A stretch of 11,522 bases of DNA from CAMNAO01 sp045605145 (GCA_045605145.1 JAZUPH010000098.1:1-11522); one strand, 5' to 3'. Numbered from the stretch's first letter, positions 1-6,716 are shown. Numbers and translations: made by a program. The notes: generated from the sequence alone by a model not told the origin.

Positions 1-37
1 AGGGGGAGCTGTCGAGCGAAGCGAGACTGAAGGGGGA
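1..37. repeat. GC-rich palindromic intergenic repeat, partial at window edge
   Basis: A G-run, a core built on GAGCGAAGC with flanking GTC/GAC, and a second G-run at about 31-36. The plan (G-run, short palindrome, G-run) resembles the inverse orientation of the repeat at 106-145 and the small dispersed intergenic repeats of Oscillospirales genomes. The element may continue left of the window. No coding potential seen. The family assignment comes from general recognition, not from a search. Confidence 0.45.
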
Positions 38-105
38 AACAGTAAATCAGGGTGGTAAGAATTGTGTGTGTTCCACATCGCCAGCATTGTCGTTTAACCC
101 CTTCC

Positions 106-145
106 ACCATGCTTCGCATGGTCCCCCTCCCCCTGTGGGGGGAGG
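106..145. repeat. Tandem-hairpin palindromic repeat
   Basis: Two perfect hairpins lie almost back to back. The first is ACCATGC (106-112), loop TTC, GCATGGT (116-122). The second is CCTCCCCC (126-133), loop TGTG, GGGGGAGG (138-145). The CTTCG-centred first palindrome next to C/G runs is the architecture of REP/MITE-like dispersed intergenic elements in gut Clostridia. It has no T-tract, so it is not a standard terminator. Related sequence occurs at 1-37 and after 11389. Confidence 0.55.
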
Positions 146-150
146 CTTAG

Positions 151-289
151 GGTGCAAAGCAAGAATGGAGGTTTATTCATCATGGCCTTGGGACGAGTCG
201 CCGTCAGTTGTCTCTCCCGCAATACAGTCAGCTTGTCAGATGCGATATATCCTTGTAGTAATTGCCATAATAAAAAGAATTAGGAGGTA
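151..289. other. Intergenic stretch, nothing identifiable
   Basis: No gene, RNA or convincing promoter is seen. An AGGAGG at 282-287 is followed by ATG TAA at 299-304, a start directly followed by a stop, so it cannot serve an ordinary gene. A 5-6 base motif around GTCAG recurs three times between 203 and 240, which may be chance. Confidence 0.4.
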
Positions 290-555
290 TCGTAAACTAT
301 GTAACAGGTCAATGTAACAGGACACTCGCAGGATCGCGCGCACATCCGTCCGACGCGCATAGGCTGAGGGTTCCACTCCGGATCGGCATAGCTGCCGGCA
401 CCCGTAAAGGTGCGTCCTCCGCATAGCATGATATTTATCCACGGTGCTGTCATCCGTGCTGACGAACGATGGTAAAGTGGGGAGAGAGTCACACCAACGC
501 CCGGGGCATCTTCACGCCGCGGTTCGCTCCGGGCTGCCCAGCCCAACATTTTTTA
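290..555 (+). ncRNA. Candidate structured RNA with terminator-like 3' end
   Basis: This GC-rich block has no sound reading frame on either strand, and its composition is unlike the neighbouring genes. On the + strand it can form GCGCG 336-340 with CGCGC 354-358; CGGCA 384-388 with TGCCG 393-397 (loop TAGC); and, starting at the very next base, GCACC 398-402 with GGTGC 409-413. It ends with GGGCTG 531-536 facing CAGCCC 539-544 and a six-T run at 549-554. CCGGGC 529-534, which overlaps the terminator stem, can instead pair with GCCCGG 499-504, so two exclusive folds are possible. I do not recognise a known riboswitch, tmRNA, SRP RNA, RNase P RNA or T-box. Short stems arise by chance in GC-rich DNA, and a decayed gene on the - strand is an alternative. 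Confidence 0.28.
531..554 (+). terminator. Terminator-like hairpin with six-T run
   Basis: GGGCTG (531-536) can pair with CAGCCC (539-544), realistically as a five-pair stem with a four-base loop. After four bases (AACA) comes a run of six T (549-554). The gap before the T-run is longer than ideal. If active it would end a transcript entering from the left. Confidence 0.45.
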
Positions 556-659
556 GACTACGGTGGTTGTCTATGACGCGGATACCCTCCACCGGCAGTA
601 TTAGGTTTCGGCTTTTGCCTTACCGATATACTACCGAAAGCGGTAACAATTCTCTAACA

Positions 660-688
660 CCCGCCTGTGCCTGTGCGGGATTTGTTTT
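660..688 (+). terminator. Weak terminator-like hairpin
   Basis: CCCGC (660-664) pairs with GCGGG (675-679) around a ten-base loop, followed by A and a T-rich tail (TTTGTTTT, 681-688). The stem is short. Position and tail fit termination of upstream transcription before the transporter promoter, or an attenuator if a promoter lies further left. Confidence 0.35.
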
Positions 689-708
689 GCGGGGATCGCT
701 GCAGCGTC

Positions 709-738
709 TCCTGCAAATTTGCAATTGGCTTTGCAGGA
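709..738. promoter_or_regulatory. Inverted repeat upstream of the transporter promoter (possible operator 1)
   Basis: A perfect nine-base inverted repeat: TCCTGCAAA (709-717) and TTTGCAGGA (730-738), separated by 12 bases. It has no T-tract and sits about 77-106 bases upstream of the -35 box. It could be a regulator binding site or an RNA hairpin; no regulator gene lies in the window. Confidence 0.35.
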
Positions 739-741
739 TAT

Positions 742-770
742 TCGTCAAAACGACGTTGTCAATTTGACGA
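742..770. promoter_or_regulatory. Inverted repeat upstream of the transporter promoter (possible operator 2)
   Basis: A perfect eight-base inverted repeat: TCGTCAAA (742-749) and TTTGACGA (763-770), spaced by 13 bases. The right arm also sits in a smaller palindrome, GTCAA-T-TTGAC. It ends about 44 bases before the -35 box, where an activator or upstream repressor could bind. It begins four bases after the previous inverted repeat. Confidence 0.4.
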
Positions 771-814
771 GATGTTAACAATATGTTACACACCCTGATG
801 GGAAATTTTTTGGA

Positions 815-842
815 TTGATATCTGGGATATATATTGTATAAT
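815..842 (+). promoter_or_regulatory. Sigma-A type promoter of the peptide transporter operon
   Basis: The -35 box is TTGATA (815-820), one mismatch from TTGACA. The spacer is 16 bases and the -10 box is a perfect TATAAT (837-842). The predicted transcript start near 848-850 gives a leader of about 118 bases before the first gene. An AT-rich stretch lies just upstream of the -35. Confidence 0.7.
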
Positions 843-902
843 GTGTGTATTGATGAGTATTGGGTGGATTTTCCCCTGTTGCTCATGAGAGAACATGTAA
901 AA

Positions 903-931
903 AATGGTGCGGCAAATCATGTTGCGCCATT
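903..931 (+). other. Leader hairpin in the 5' UTR of the binding-protein gene
   Basis: AATGG (903-907) pairs with CCATT (927-931), and inner bases (CGGCAA side with TTGCG) extend the stem with bulges. It is followed by an AT palindrome of TATTTTT and AAAAATA centred near 943, then the Shine-Dalgarno site. It lies inside the predicted leader and may stabilise the mRNA or influence translation. It is not a good terminator because the stem is bulged and the tail is not a clean T-run. Confidence 0.35.
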
Positions 932-966
932 AATATATTTTTAAAAAATATAAAAGGAGAATGAAA

Positions 967-2679
967 ATGAATCGACTGACACGCAGAGATTTCCTTAAGC
1001 TCACCGGTATCGGCATGACCGGCGCTGCTGCGGCTCTGGCACTGGCAGGCTGCGCTGGCGATGACGCCGGCACCACCGATGGCGGCACCACCAATGAGGC
1101 TGCTACCGGCGAAGTCACCGCCGACAGCTCCGCACATACCCTGGCTGACATCAGCGACCTGTCCGAGGACGACATTAAGGCCCTCATCGACTCCCACACT
1201 GATGCTGACGGCAACACCTTCGTTACCGCCTCCATCACCGACGACCCCGGCTCCATGAACCCCTACGGCTCCGGCTCCTCCAAGCCCAGAATGGTCGTTA
1301 TGGAAGGTATCTTCGAGGGTCTGTACTGCATCCAGGGCACCGGCGGCGAGCTGAAGCCCGTTCTGGCTGACGGCGACTATCAGGTCAGTGACGACGGTCT
1401 GACCTACACCATCAAGCTCAAGGACTATGTCCATGACCAGAATGGCAACGCCTTCACCGCTGACGATGTTTACTTCACTCTTGAGACTGTTGCCCGCACC
1501 GAGTACAGCAACAAGAACATGAACTACGTTGACAAGGTTGAGGTTCTTGGCGATTATGAAATAGCCATCACCTTCAACACCCCCGCTCTCAACCGCGTTA
1601 TCAGCACCCTCATTGCCTATCTGTTCACTCAGAAGTCCTATGAGGCCAGCGCTGACGGCATGATCACCACCCCTGTGGGCACCGGCCCCTATGCCATGAC
1701 CGACTGGGTCAGCGGCTCCACCCTGGACTATCTGTACACCAAGGATTACTGGGAGACCGATGAGAGCAAGATCGTAAGAAACAGCTATCACAACGTCGAC
1801 AGAATCATCTACAAGGTCATCAAGGACGCCGCTCAGCGCGTTATCGGCCTTGAGTCCGGCGAGCTGGATATGTCCACCGGCGTTTCCGCCACTGACCTGG
1901 GCAACTTCGAAGGCAACGGCGACTACAACATCTTCTCCTCCCTGCAGGATCAGGTCGTCTCCATCTTCTTCAACTCCAGCGAGAACAGCCCCTGCCAGGA
2001 CATCAAGGTCCGTCAGGCCATCGCTTACGCCATCGACGCTCAGGGCGTCATCGACGGCGTTGACCAGGGCAACGGCAAGATGTGCAAGGCCGGCTGGTGT
2101 GACATCTTCCCCGACTTCGATCCCAAGTGGAACGAGGAAGACTACTATGATTACAACATCGAGAAGGCTAAGGAGCTCCTGGCTGAGGCTGGCGTGTCCA
2201 ACCTGAAGATCAAGATCATGTTCGAGAACAACGACCGTCTGGCATCTGTCGCTCAGGTCGTTCAGGGCTACCTGGCAGAGGTCGGCATCGAGCTGGAAAT
2301 CTTCCCCTGCGACGGCGCTCTGTTCAACACCTACAAGCTGGACAACACCCAGTCTGACCTGCTGATGGCCACCTGCGGTTCCTCCACCTTCGGTTCCTCC
2401 TCCTTCGTCGGCAACCTGAGAGCTTCCGGCCCCGACAAGTCCCTCATCGGCATCACTGATGAAGAGCTGGTCAAGAAGATCGACGACATGACCGTCAATG
2501 CTTACACCGACTGGAGCTATGCTCATGACCTGCACTACTACGTAAAGGACAACTGCTACCTGTACGTTCTGTATGCTCCCATCAACTTCACCGTCACCTC
2601 CAGAGTCGTCACCGGCTTCATCCTCAACCAGAAGGGCATGGATTCCCCCAACTGCTGCACCTACCTCTGGAACAAGTAA
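967..2679 (+). CDS. Peptide ABC transporter substrate-binding lipoprotein (family 5, DppA/OppA-like), Tat-type signal
   Basis: Extracellular solute receptor of the importer encoded downstream; it should bind a di/oligopeptide or similar solute and deliver it to the permeases. The mature part is typical of SBP family 5: an early segment with MEGIFEGL, the FTADDVYFTLE stretch, a TPVGTGPY motif and the VRQAIAYAID motif. Total length is about 570 residues, normal for the family. An ATG also occurs at 961, but it abuts the AGGAGA at 955-960, whereas ATG 967 has ideal spacing, so I start at 967. From there the N-terminus has TRRDFLK (residues 5-11), a hydrophobic stretch and a lipobox LAGC with the acylated cysteine at residue 29. 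TRRDFLK matches the twin-arginine consensus, so export folded through Tat is predicted, with lipid anchoring to the membrane. A Gly/Thr/Asp-rich linker follows. Substrate cannot be told from sequence. Confidence 0.93.
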   Translation: MNRLTRRDFLKLTGIGMTGAAAALALAGCAGDDAGTTDGGTTNEAATGEVTADSSAHTLADISDLSEDDIKALIDSHTDADGNTFVTASITDDPGSMNPYGSGSSKPRMVVMEGIFEGLYCIQGTGGELKPVLADGDYQVSDDGLTYTIKLKDYVHDQNGNAFTADDVYFTLETVARTEYSNKNMNYVDKVEVLGDYEIAITFNTPALNRVISTLIAYLFTQKSYEASADGMITTPVGTGPYAMTDWVSGSTLDYLYTKDYWETDESKIVRNSYHNVDRIIYKVIKDAAQRVIGLESGELDMSTGVSATDLGNFEGNGDYNIFSSLQDQVVSIFFNSSENSPCQDIKVRQAIAYAIDAQGVIDGVDQGNGKMCKAGWCDIFPDFDPKWNEEDYYDYNIEKAKELLAEAGVSNLKIKIMFENNDRLASVAQVVQGYLAEVGIELEIFPCDGALFNTYKLDNTQSDLLMATCGSSTFGSSSFVGNLRASGPDKSLIGITDEELVKKIDDMTVNAYTDWSYAHDLHYYVKDNCYLYVLYAPINFTVTSRVVTGFILNQKGMDSPNCCTYLWNK

Positions 2680-2735
2680 TCTGACCGGAACGGGACATAG
2701 TTTCATACCGATCAAAGTACTTAGCGTGATAATTG

Positions 2736-2758
2736 CGCGGCCCGGGTTCCGGGCTGCG
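2736..2758 (+). other. Intergenic hairpin between binding-protein and permease genes
   Basis: CGCGGCCCGG (2736-2745) pairs with CCGGGCTGCG (2749-2758) around a GTT loop: ten pairs including one G-U. There is no T-tract. Such hairpins after binding-protein genes often protect the upstream mRNA from 3' decay, raising binding-protein yield relative to the membrane subunits; that role is inferred here. Confidence 0.45.
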
Positions 2759-2810
2759 TAAAGCCACAGCGCAAAGCTCACACCTTTGGGTGCTGACGCA
2801 GATTGTCAGT

Positions 2811-2850
2811 CCGCAGGAACGGTGCTTGCCGCTCCTGCGGGCTTTCCTTT
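2811..2850 (+). terminator. Leaky terminator or attenuator between binding protein and permeases
   Basis: CCGCAGGAACGG (2811-2822) pairs with CCGCTCCTGCGG (2829-2840), 11 of 12 positions, six-base loop, followed by the pyrimidine-rich tail GCTTTCCTTT. The interrupted T-tract suggests partial termination, which would give more binding-protein transcript than permease transcript. No clear second promoter is seen before the permease gene, which argues for read-through. Confidence 0.5.
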
Positions 2851-2887
2851 AAGCTCACTTTTGTAAAATGGGAGGCGATGAGCCACA

Positions 2888-3853
2888 ATGCTTAGATACA
2901 TCCTCAAACGCCTTTTATGGATGATTCCCGTTATCCTGGGCGTTGCCATCTTTATTTTCTCCATACTGTACTTCGTTCCCGGCGACCCCGCTGAGATCAT
3001 GCTCGGCACCGACGCCACCCCGGAAGAAGTTGCGGCAATGCGCGCGGTCATGGGCCTTGACCAGCCCTATATTGTGCAGCTGTTCAGATTTTTGACAGAT
3101 ACCTTCCTGAGGGGCGACATGGGCGAGTCCTACTTCACCCACATTCCCGTCATGAAGGAGCTTATGAACCGTACCCCCAGAACCCTTATCCTGGGCTTCT
3201 CGTCCATGATACTGACCATGCTCATCGGTATCCCCCTGGGTATCGTTGCTGCCACTCACCAGAACCAGCTGGCTGACCGTTTCTGTATGGTCATCGCCCT
3301 CGTCGGCGTTTCGATGCCCGGTTTCTGGCTGGCACTGATGCTGGTCATCCTGTTCTCACTCAAGCTGGGCTGGCTGCCCGCCACCGGTGTCGGCGGACCC
3401 CAGTATTACATCCTGCCCGTTCTTTCCTCCACCATCGGCGGTCTCGGCGGACAGGCCCGTATGTCCCGTTCCTCCATGCTTGAGGTCATCAGATCCGACT
3501 ATGTTACCACCGCCCGCGCCAAGGGTCTTACCGAGCGCGAGGTTATTTACAAGCACGCCCTGCCCAACGCAATGATGCCCATCATCACCGTTGCCGGCGG
3601 CCGTCTTGCCCACATCTTCGGCGGCTCGGTCATCATTGAAACCGTCTTCTCCATCCCCGGCGTCGGCGGCTACATGATCGATGCCATCAACAAGCGTGAC
3701 TATCCCATCGTCCGCGGCTCGGTTCTGTACCTGGCCATCATATTCTCGCTGTGTATGCTGCTGGTCGACATCGCCTACGGCTTCATCGATCCGCGCATCA
3801 AGGCCCGTTATGCCAACTCCGGCAAGAAAAAGGCTAAAGGAGGTGCCAAATAA
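2888..3853 (+). CDS. dppB: Peptide ABC transporter permease, DppB/OppB family
   Basis: First membrane subunit of the importer; with the next permease it forms the translocation path. The 321-residue length and opening MLRYILKRLLWMIPV are typical of DppB/OppB. About six membrane helices are visible, roughly 10-30, 100-121, 135-157, 174-192, 236-255 and 277-298. The binding-protein-dependent transport signature, which couples to the ATPases, is DYVTTARAKGL near 204-214 followed by HALPNAMMP. The segment GDPAEIMLG (32-40) and the tail GFIDPRIK are also family hallmarks. GGAGG at 2871-2875 is 12 bases before this ATG, a little far. A nearer ATG at 2878 gives only five codons in another frame. The stop overlaps the next start by one base (TAATG). 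Substrate preference is unknown, so the symbol denotes family only. Confidence 0.93.
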   Translation: MLRYILKRLLWMIPVILGVAIFIFSILYFVPGDPAEIMLGTDATPEEVAAMRAVMGLDQPYIVQLFRFLTDTFLRGDMGESYFTHIPVMKELMNRTPRTLILGFSSMILTMLIGIPLGIVAATHQNQLADRFCMVIALVGVSMPGFWLALMLVILFSLKLGWLPATGVGGPQYYILPVLSSTIGGLGGQARMSRSSMLEVIRSDYVTTARAKGLTEREVIYKHALPNAMMPIITVAGGRLAHIFGGSVIIETVFSIPGVGGYMIDAINKRDYPIVRGSVLYLAIIFSLCMLLVDIAYGFIDPRIKARYANSGKKKAKGGAK

Positions 3854-4743
3854 TGGCTGAAGTAAACACCAAGGTTCCGGCACCTGAAAAGAAGCTGAAG
3901 AAAGAAAGCCAGACCATGGCGGTCATCAAGAGAATTCTCAAGAACCCCACCGCTACCGTCGGCTTCGCACTGTTCATCGCCCTTGTGCTTATGGCAATTT
4001 TTGGCCCCATGGTCAGCCCCTACAACTATGCACAGATGGACATGAAGTCCACCTTCCAGTTCCCCAGCCTTAAGCACCCCTGCGGCACCGACAACCTGGG
4101 CCGCGACCTGCTGACCAGAATCATGTTTGGCGCCCGATACTCCCTGAGCATGGGCTTCGCCGCTGTTATCTTCTCCGCTGCCGTGGGTATCGTTCTTGGC
4201 GCCTGCGTCGGCTACTTCGGCGGCACCTTCGACAACCTGGTCATGCGCTTCCTTGACATTTTCCAGGCCATCCCCGGCATGCTGCTGACCATCGCCATAT
4301 CCACGGCGCTTGGTACCGGCGTCGGCAACACCATTCTTGCCATGTCCATCAGCCGTATGCCCGGTCTTGTCCGCATCACCCGAAGCGCGGTCATGAAGAT
4401 CCGCGGCGACGAGTTCCTTGAGGCTGCCGAGGCCATCGGCTGCAGCCACTTCCGCCGCATCTTCGTACATACCCTGCCCAACAGCCTTGCCCCCGTCATC
4501 GTTGAGGTCACCATGGGCGTTGCCAACACCATTCTGGCTCTGTCCTCCCTCAGCTACGTCGGTCTGGGCGTTCAGCCCCCCATCCCCGAGTGGGGCGCTC
4601 TGCTCAGCGGCGGCAAGCTGTACATCCGCACCTATCCGTACATGATCATCTTCCCGGGCCTTATCATAGCCATCACCGTCCTCGCCCTGAACCTGGCCGG
4701 CGACGGTCTGCGCGATGCGCTTGACCCGAAACTGAAACAGTGA
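3853..4743 (+). CDS. dppC: Peptide ABC transporter permease, DppC/OppC family
   Basis: Second membrane subunit of the importer. It has a cytoplasmic N-terminus rich in Lys/Glu (1-30), then about six helices, the first near 35-53. The DppC/OppC hallmark HPCGTDNLGRDLLTRIMFGARYSL lies near 75-98. The ATPase-coupling EAA loop is EFLEAAEAIGCSHFRRIFVHTLPN at about 187-210. YVGLGVQPPIPEWGALL follows near 235-251, and the end GDGLRDALDPKLK is typical. Length 296 is normal. A strong Shine-Dalgarno AAAGGAGGT (3836-3844) lies within the end of the preceding gene, and the ATG overlaps that gene's stop by one base, implying translational coupling. Confidence 0.93.
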   Translation: MAEVNTKVPAPEKKLKKESQTMAVIKRILKNPTATVGFALFIALVLMAIFGPMVSPYNYAQMDMKSTFQFPSLKHPCGTDNLGRDLLTRIMFGARYSLSMGFAAVIFSAAVGIVLGACVGYFGGTFDNLVMRFLDIFQAIPGMLLTIAISTALGTGVGNTILAMSISRMPGLVRITRSAVMKIRGDEFLEAAEAIGCSHFRRIFVHTLPNSLAPVIVEVTMGVANTILALSSLSYVGLGVQPPIPEWGALLSGGKLYIRTYPYMIIFPGLIIAITVLALNLAGDGLRDALDPKLKQ

Positions 4744-4758
4744 TAGGAGGGAACGAAC

Positions 4759-5739
4759 GTGAGTGAAAATGTAAAATTCCTTGAGGTAAAGGATCTTCGC
4801 GTCCAGTACACCTCCGGCGGCGAGATCATCAGCGCCGTCAACGGCGTATCTTTCTCCGTCGATAAGGGTGAGACTCTCGCCCTCGTCGGTGAGACCGGCG
4901 CCGGCAAGACCACCATTGCCAAGTCCATTCTTCGCATCCTGCCCCATCCTCAGTCCAAGGTTCTGGACGGTTCCGTCGTTCTTGAGGGCACCGACCTGAT
5001 GCAGATCCCCGAGGCTGAGATGCGTAAGATCCGCGGCAACAAGATCGCCATGATCTTCCAGGATCCCATGACGGCCCTCAACCCCGTTATGCGCGTCGGC
5101 GATCAGATCGCTGAGGTTGTTGAAAAGCATAAGACCGCTGTTGGCATGAGCTCTATGGAGCGCGCCATTGAGATGCTGGAAACCGTCGGCATCCCCGGCT
5201 CCCGCGCCAATGAGTATCCCCATCAGTTCTCCGGCGGCATGAAGCAGCGCGTCGTCATCGCAATGGCGCTGGCCTGCAACCCGGACCTGATCCTCGCGGA
5301 CGAGCCCACCACCGCTCTTGACGTTACCATCCAGGCCCAGGTTCTCGACATGATTACCGACCTGAGAAAGCAGTTCAACACCTCCATGATCCTCATCACC
5401 CATGACCTGGGCGTCGTGGGACAGGTTGCCGACAAGGTCGCCGTCGTCTACGCCGGCGAGATCCTTGAGTACGGCAGCAAGACCGAGGTATTCCTCAACC
5501 CCAGCCATCCTTACACCATTGGTCTGTTCGGTGCGATCCCCGACCTGCATACCAAGGCGAAGAGACTGGCCAACATCAAGGGCCTGCCGCCCGATCCGTC
5601 CAACCTGCCTGAGGGCTGCTGCTTCAATCCCCGCTGCCCCCATGCAACTGATGCCTGCCGCAGCGGTAAGCCCGGCATGGTCGAGGTCGGCCCCGACCAC
5701 TACTGCGCCTGCATCCATGTCAACGATAAGGAGGGATGA
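4759..5739 (+). CDS. dppD: Peptide ABC transporter ATP-binding protein, DppD/OppD family
   Basis: One of two ATPases driving peptide import. Visible motifs: Walker A GETGAGKT (44-51), Q-loop Q101 in IFQDPMTALNP, signature FSGGM (157-161), Walker B with catalytic Glu LILADE (177-182), D-loop ALD, and switch His215 in LITHDLG. The C-terminal oligopeptide-transporter domain has Cys287, 288, 293, 300, 316 and 318, consistent with the cysteine cluster reported to hold an Fe-S cluster in some DppD/DppF proteins; metal binding here is inferred. The start is GTG, seven bases after AGGAGGG (4745-4751); no better ATG is near. Length 326 is normal. The stop overlaps a possible upstream start of the next gene (ATGA), so the two ATPases are tightly coupled. 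Confidence 0.94.
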   Translation: MSENVKFLEVKDLRVQYTSGGEIISAVNGVSFSVDKGETLALVGETGAGKTTIAKSILRILPHPQSKVLDGSVVLEGTDLMQIPEAEMRKIRGNKIAMIFQDPMTALNPVMRVGDQIAEVVEKHKTAVGMSSMERAIEMLETVGIPGSRANEYPHQFSGGMKQRVVIAMALACNPDLILADEPTTALDVTIQAQVLDMITDLRKQFNTSMILITHDLGVVGQVADKVAVVYAGEILEYGSKTEVFLNPSHPYTIGLFGAIPDLHTKAKRLANIKGLPPDPSNLPEGCCFNPRCPHATDACRSGKPGMVEVGPDHYCACIHVNDKEG

Positions 5740-5741
5740 AG

Positions 5742-6704
5742 ATGGCTACACCGTTAGTAGAGATAAAGCATCTTAAGAAGTATTTTGACACCCCCAGAGG
5801 TCCTCTGCACGCTGTCGATGACATCAACATGGTCATCAACAAGGGTGAGACCATGGGCGTCGTCGGCGAGTCCGGCTGCGGTAAGTCCACCCTCGGCCGT
5901 TCCGTCATCAACCTGCTGCCCAAGACCGACGGTCAGGTCATTTTTGACGGCCGTGATGTGTCCCATCCCAACAGGAAAGAGCTGCACCAGCTGCGCAAAG
6001 AGATGCAGATCATCTTCCAGGACCCCTACTCCTCTCTGAACCAGCGCCGCACCGTTGAGCAGACCATTCTGGAGCCTATTCAGCTGCACAGCAAGGGTCT
6101 GAGCAAGGCCGCCATGGAGAAAGAGGCTGAGCGTCTTATGGATCTGGTCGGTATCGACCGCAGACTGCGTCTGAGCTATCCCCACGAGCTGGACGGCGGC
6201 CGCCGTCAGCGCGTCGGCATCGCCCGCGCACTGGCTCTCAACCCCAAGTTCATCGTCTGTGATGAGCCCGTTTCCGCCCTTGACGTTTCCATCCAGGCTC
6301 AGATACTGAACCTGCTGATGGACCTTCAGGACGAGATCGGCCTGACCTACATGTTCATCACCCACAACATGTCCGTTGTTAAGCACATCTCCCATAACAT
6401 CACCGTTATGTATCTGGGCCAGGCTGTTGAAACCAGCCCCACCGATGATATGTTTGACAACCCGCTTCACCCCTACACCAAGGCTCTGCTTTCTGCTATC
6501 CCCACCACGGATATTACCAAGAAGCAGGAGAGAATCATCCTCAAGGGCGAGCTGACCTCCCCGGTCAACCCCAAGCCCGGCTGCCGCTTCGAGCCCCGCT
6601 GCGCATATGCCTGCGAACAGTGTCTTGAGCCGCAGCAGCTGCAGGAGCTTCGTCCCAACCATTACGTTGCCTGCTGCAGAGCAAAGGAACTCAACAATCT
6701 GTAA
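5742..6704 (+). CDS. dppF: Peptide ABC transporter ATP-binding protein, DppF/OppF family, with altered signature motif
   Basis: Second ATPase, expected to pair with the preceding one. Numbering from ATG 5742: Walker A GESGCGKST (42-50), Q-loop in IFQDPYSSLN (Gln93), Walker B FIVCDE with Glu175, D-loop ALD and switch His208 in FITHNMS. The signature motif is LDGGR (150-154) where most relatives have SGGQ, so the conserved Ser is Asp and the Gln is Arg. The C-terminal domain again has a cysteine set (281, 287, 291, 294, 311, 312), which may bind an Fe-S cluster. An ATG at 5736 overlaps the previous stop, but it lies one base after GGAGG (5730-5734); ATG 5742 has seven-base spacing and is preferred. 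Length is normal. Confidence 0.93.
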   Translation: MATPLVEIKHLKKYFDTPRGPLHAVDDINMVINKGETMGVVGESGCGKSTLGRSVINLLPKTDGQVIFDGRDVSHPNRKELHQLRKEMQIIFQDPYSSLNQRRTVEQTILEPIQLHSKGLSKAAMEKEAERLMDLVGIDRRLRLSYPHELDGGRRQRVGIARALALNPKFIVCDEPVSALDVSIQAQILNLLMDLQDEIGLTYMFITHNMSVVKHISHNITVMYLGQAVETSPTDDMFDNPLHPYTKALLSAIPTTDITKKQERIILKGELTSPVNPKPGCRFEPRCAYACEQCLEPQQLQELRPNHYVACCRAKELNNL

Positions 6705-6716
6705 TACCGCATCTAC

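Noticed and set aside
45..58. AGGGTGGTA resembling a T-box core
   Set aside because: It lacks the conserved ACCGCG continuation, the specifier stem and a downstream terminator; chance match.
299..304. ATG TAA start-stop after AGGAGG
   Set aside because: Minimal start-stop units can be regulatory, but spacing is long (11 bases) and no downstream gene is coupled; probably chance.
66..317. Small + strand frame at the left edge
   Set aside because: It runs through the palindromic repeat and has no Shine-Dalgarno; the sequence reflects repeat composition.
236..549. Overlapping - strand frames that could be a decayed gene
   Set aside because: Neither reading gives a recognisable domain, and the best frames change midway. 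A pseudogene cannot be excluded, but there is no positive support; it is treated as possible structured RNA.
444..767. Small + strand frame upstream of the promoter
   Set aside because: No ribosome site, and it crosses two terminator-like hairpins and the inverted repeats; non-coding is more likely.
883..2781. Long open frame on the - strand across the binding-protein gene
   Set aside because: It is the mirror of a strongly C/G-ending codon pattern; the protein is Val/Gly/Asp-rich with no family features, and the + strand gene is unmistakable.
2878..2895. Five-codon frame (ATG AGC CAC AAT GCT TAG, 2878-2895) overlapping the dppB start
   Set aside because: Only two bases separate it from the Shine-Dalgarno, too close for efficient initiation; the dppB start at 2888 is better supported by homology.
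3808..5718. Long open frame on the - strand across dppC and dppD
   Set aside because: Antisense shadow of two clearly recognised genes; low-complexity Gly/Ala/Asp/Val composition.
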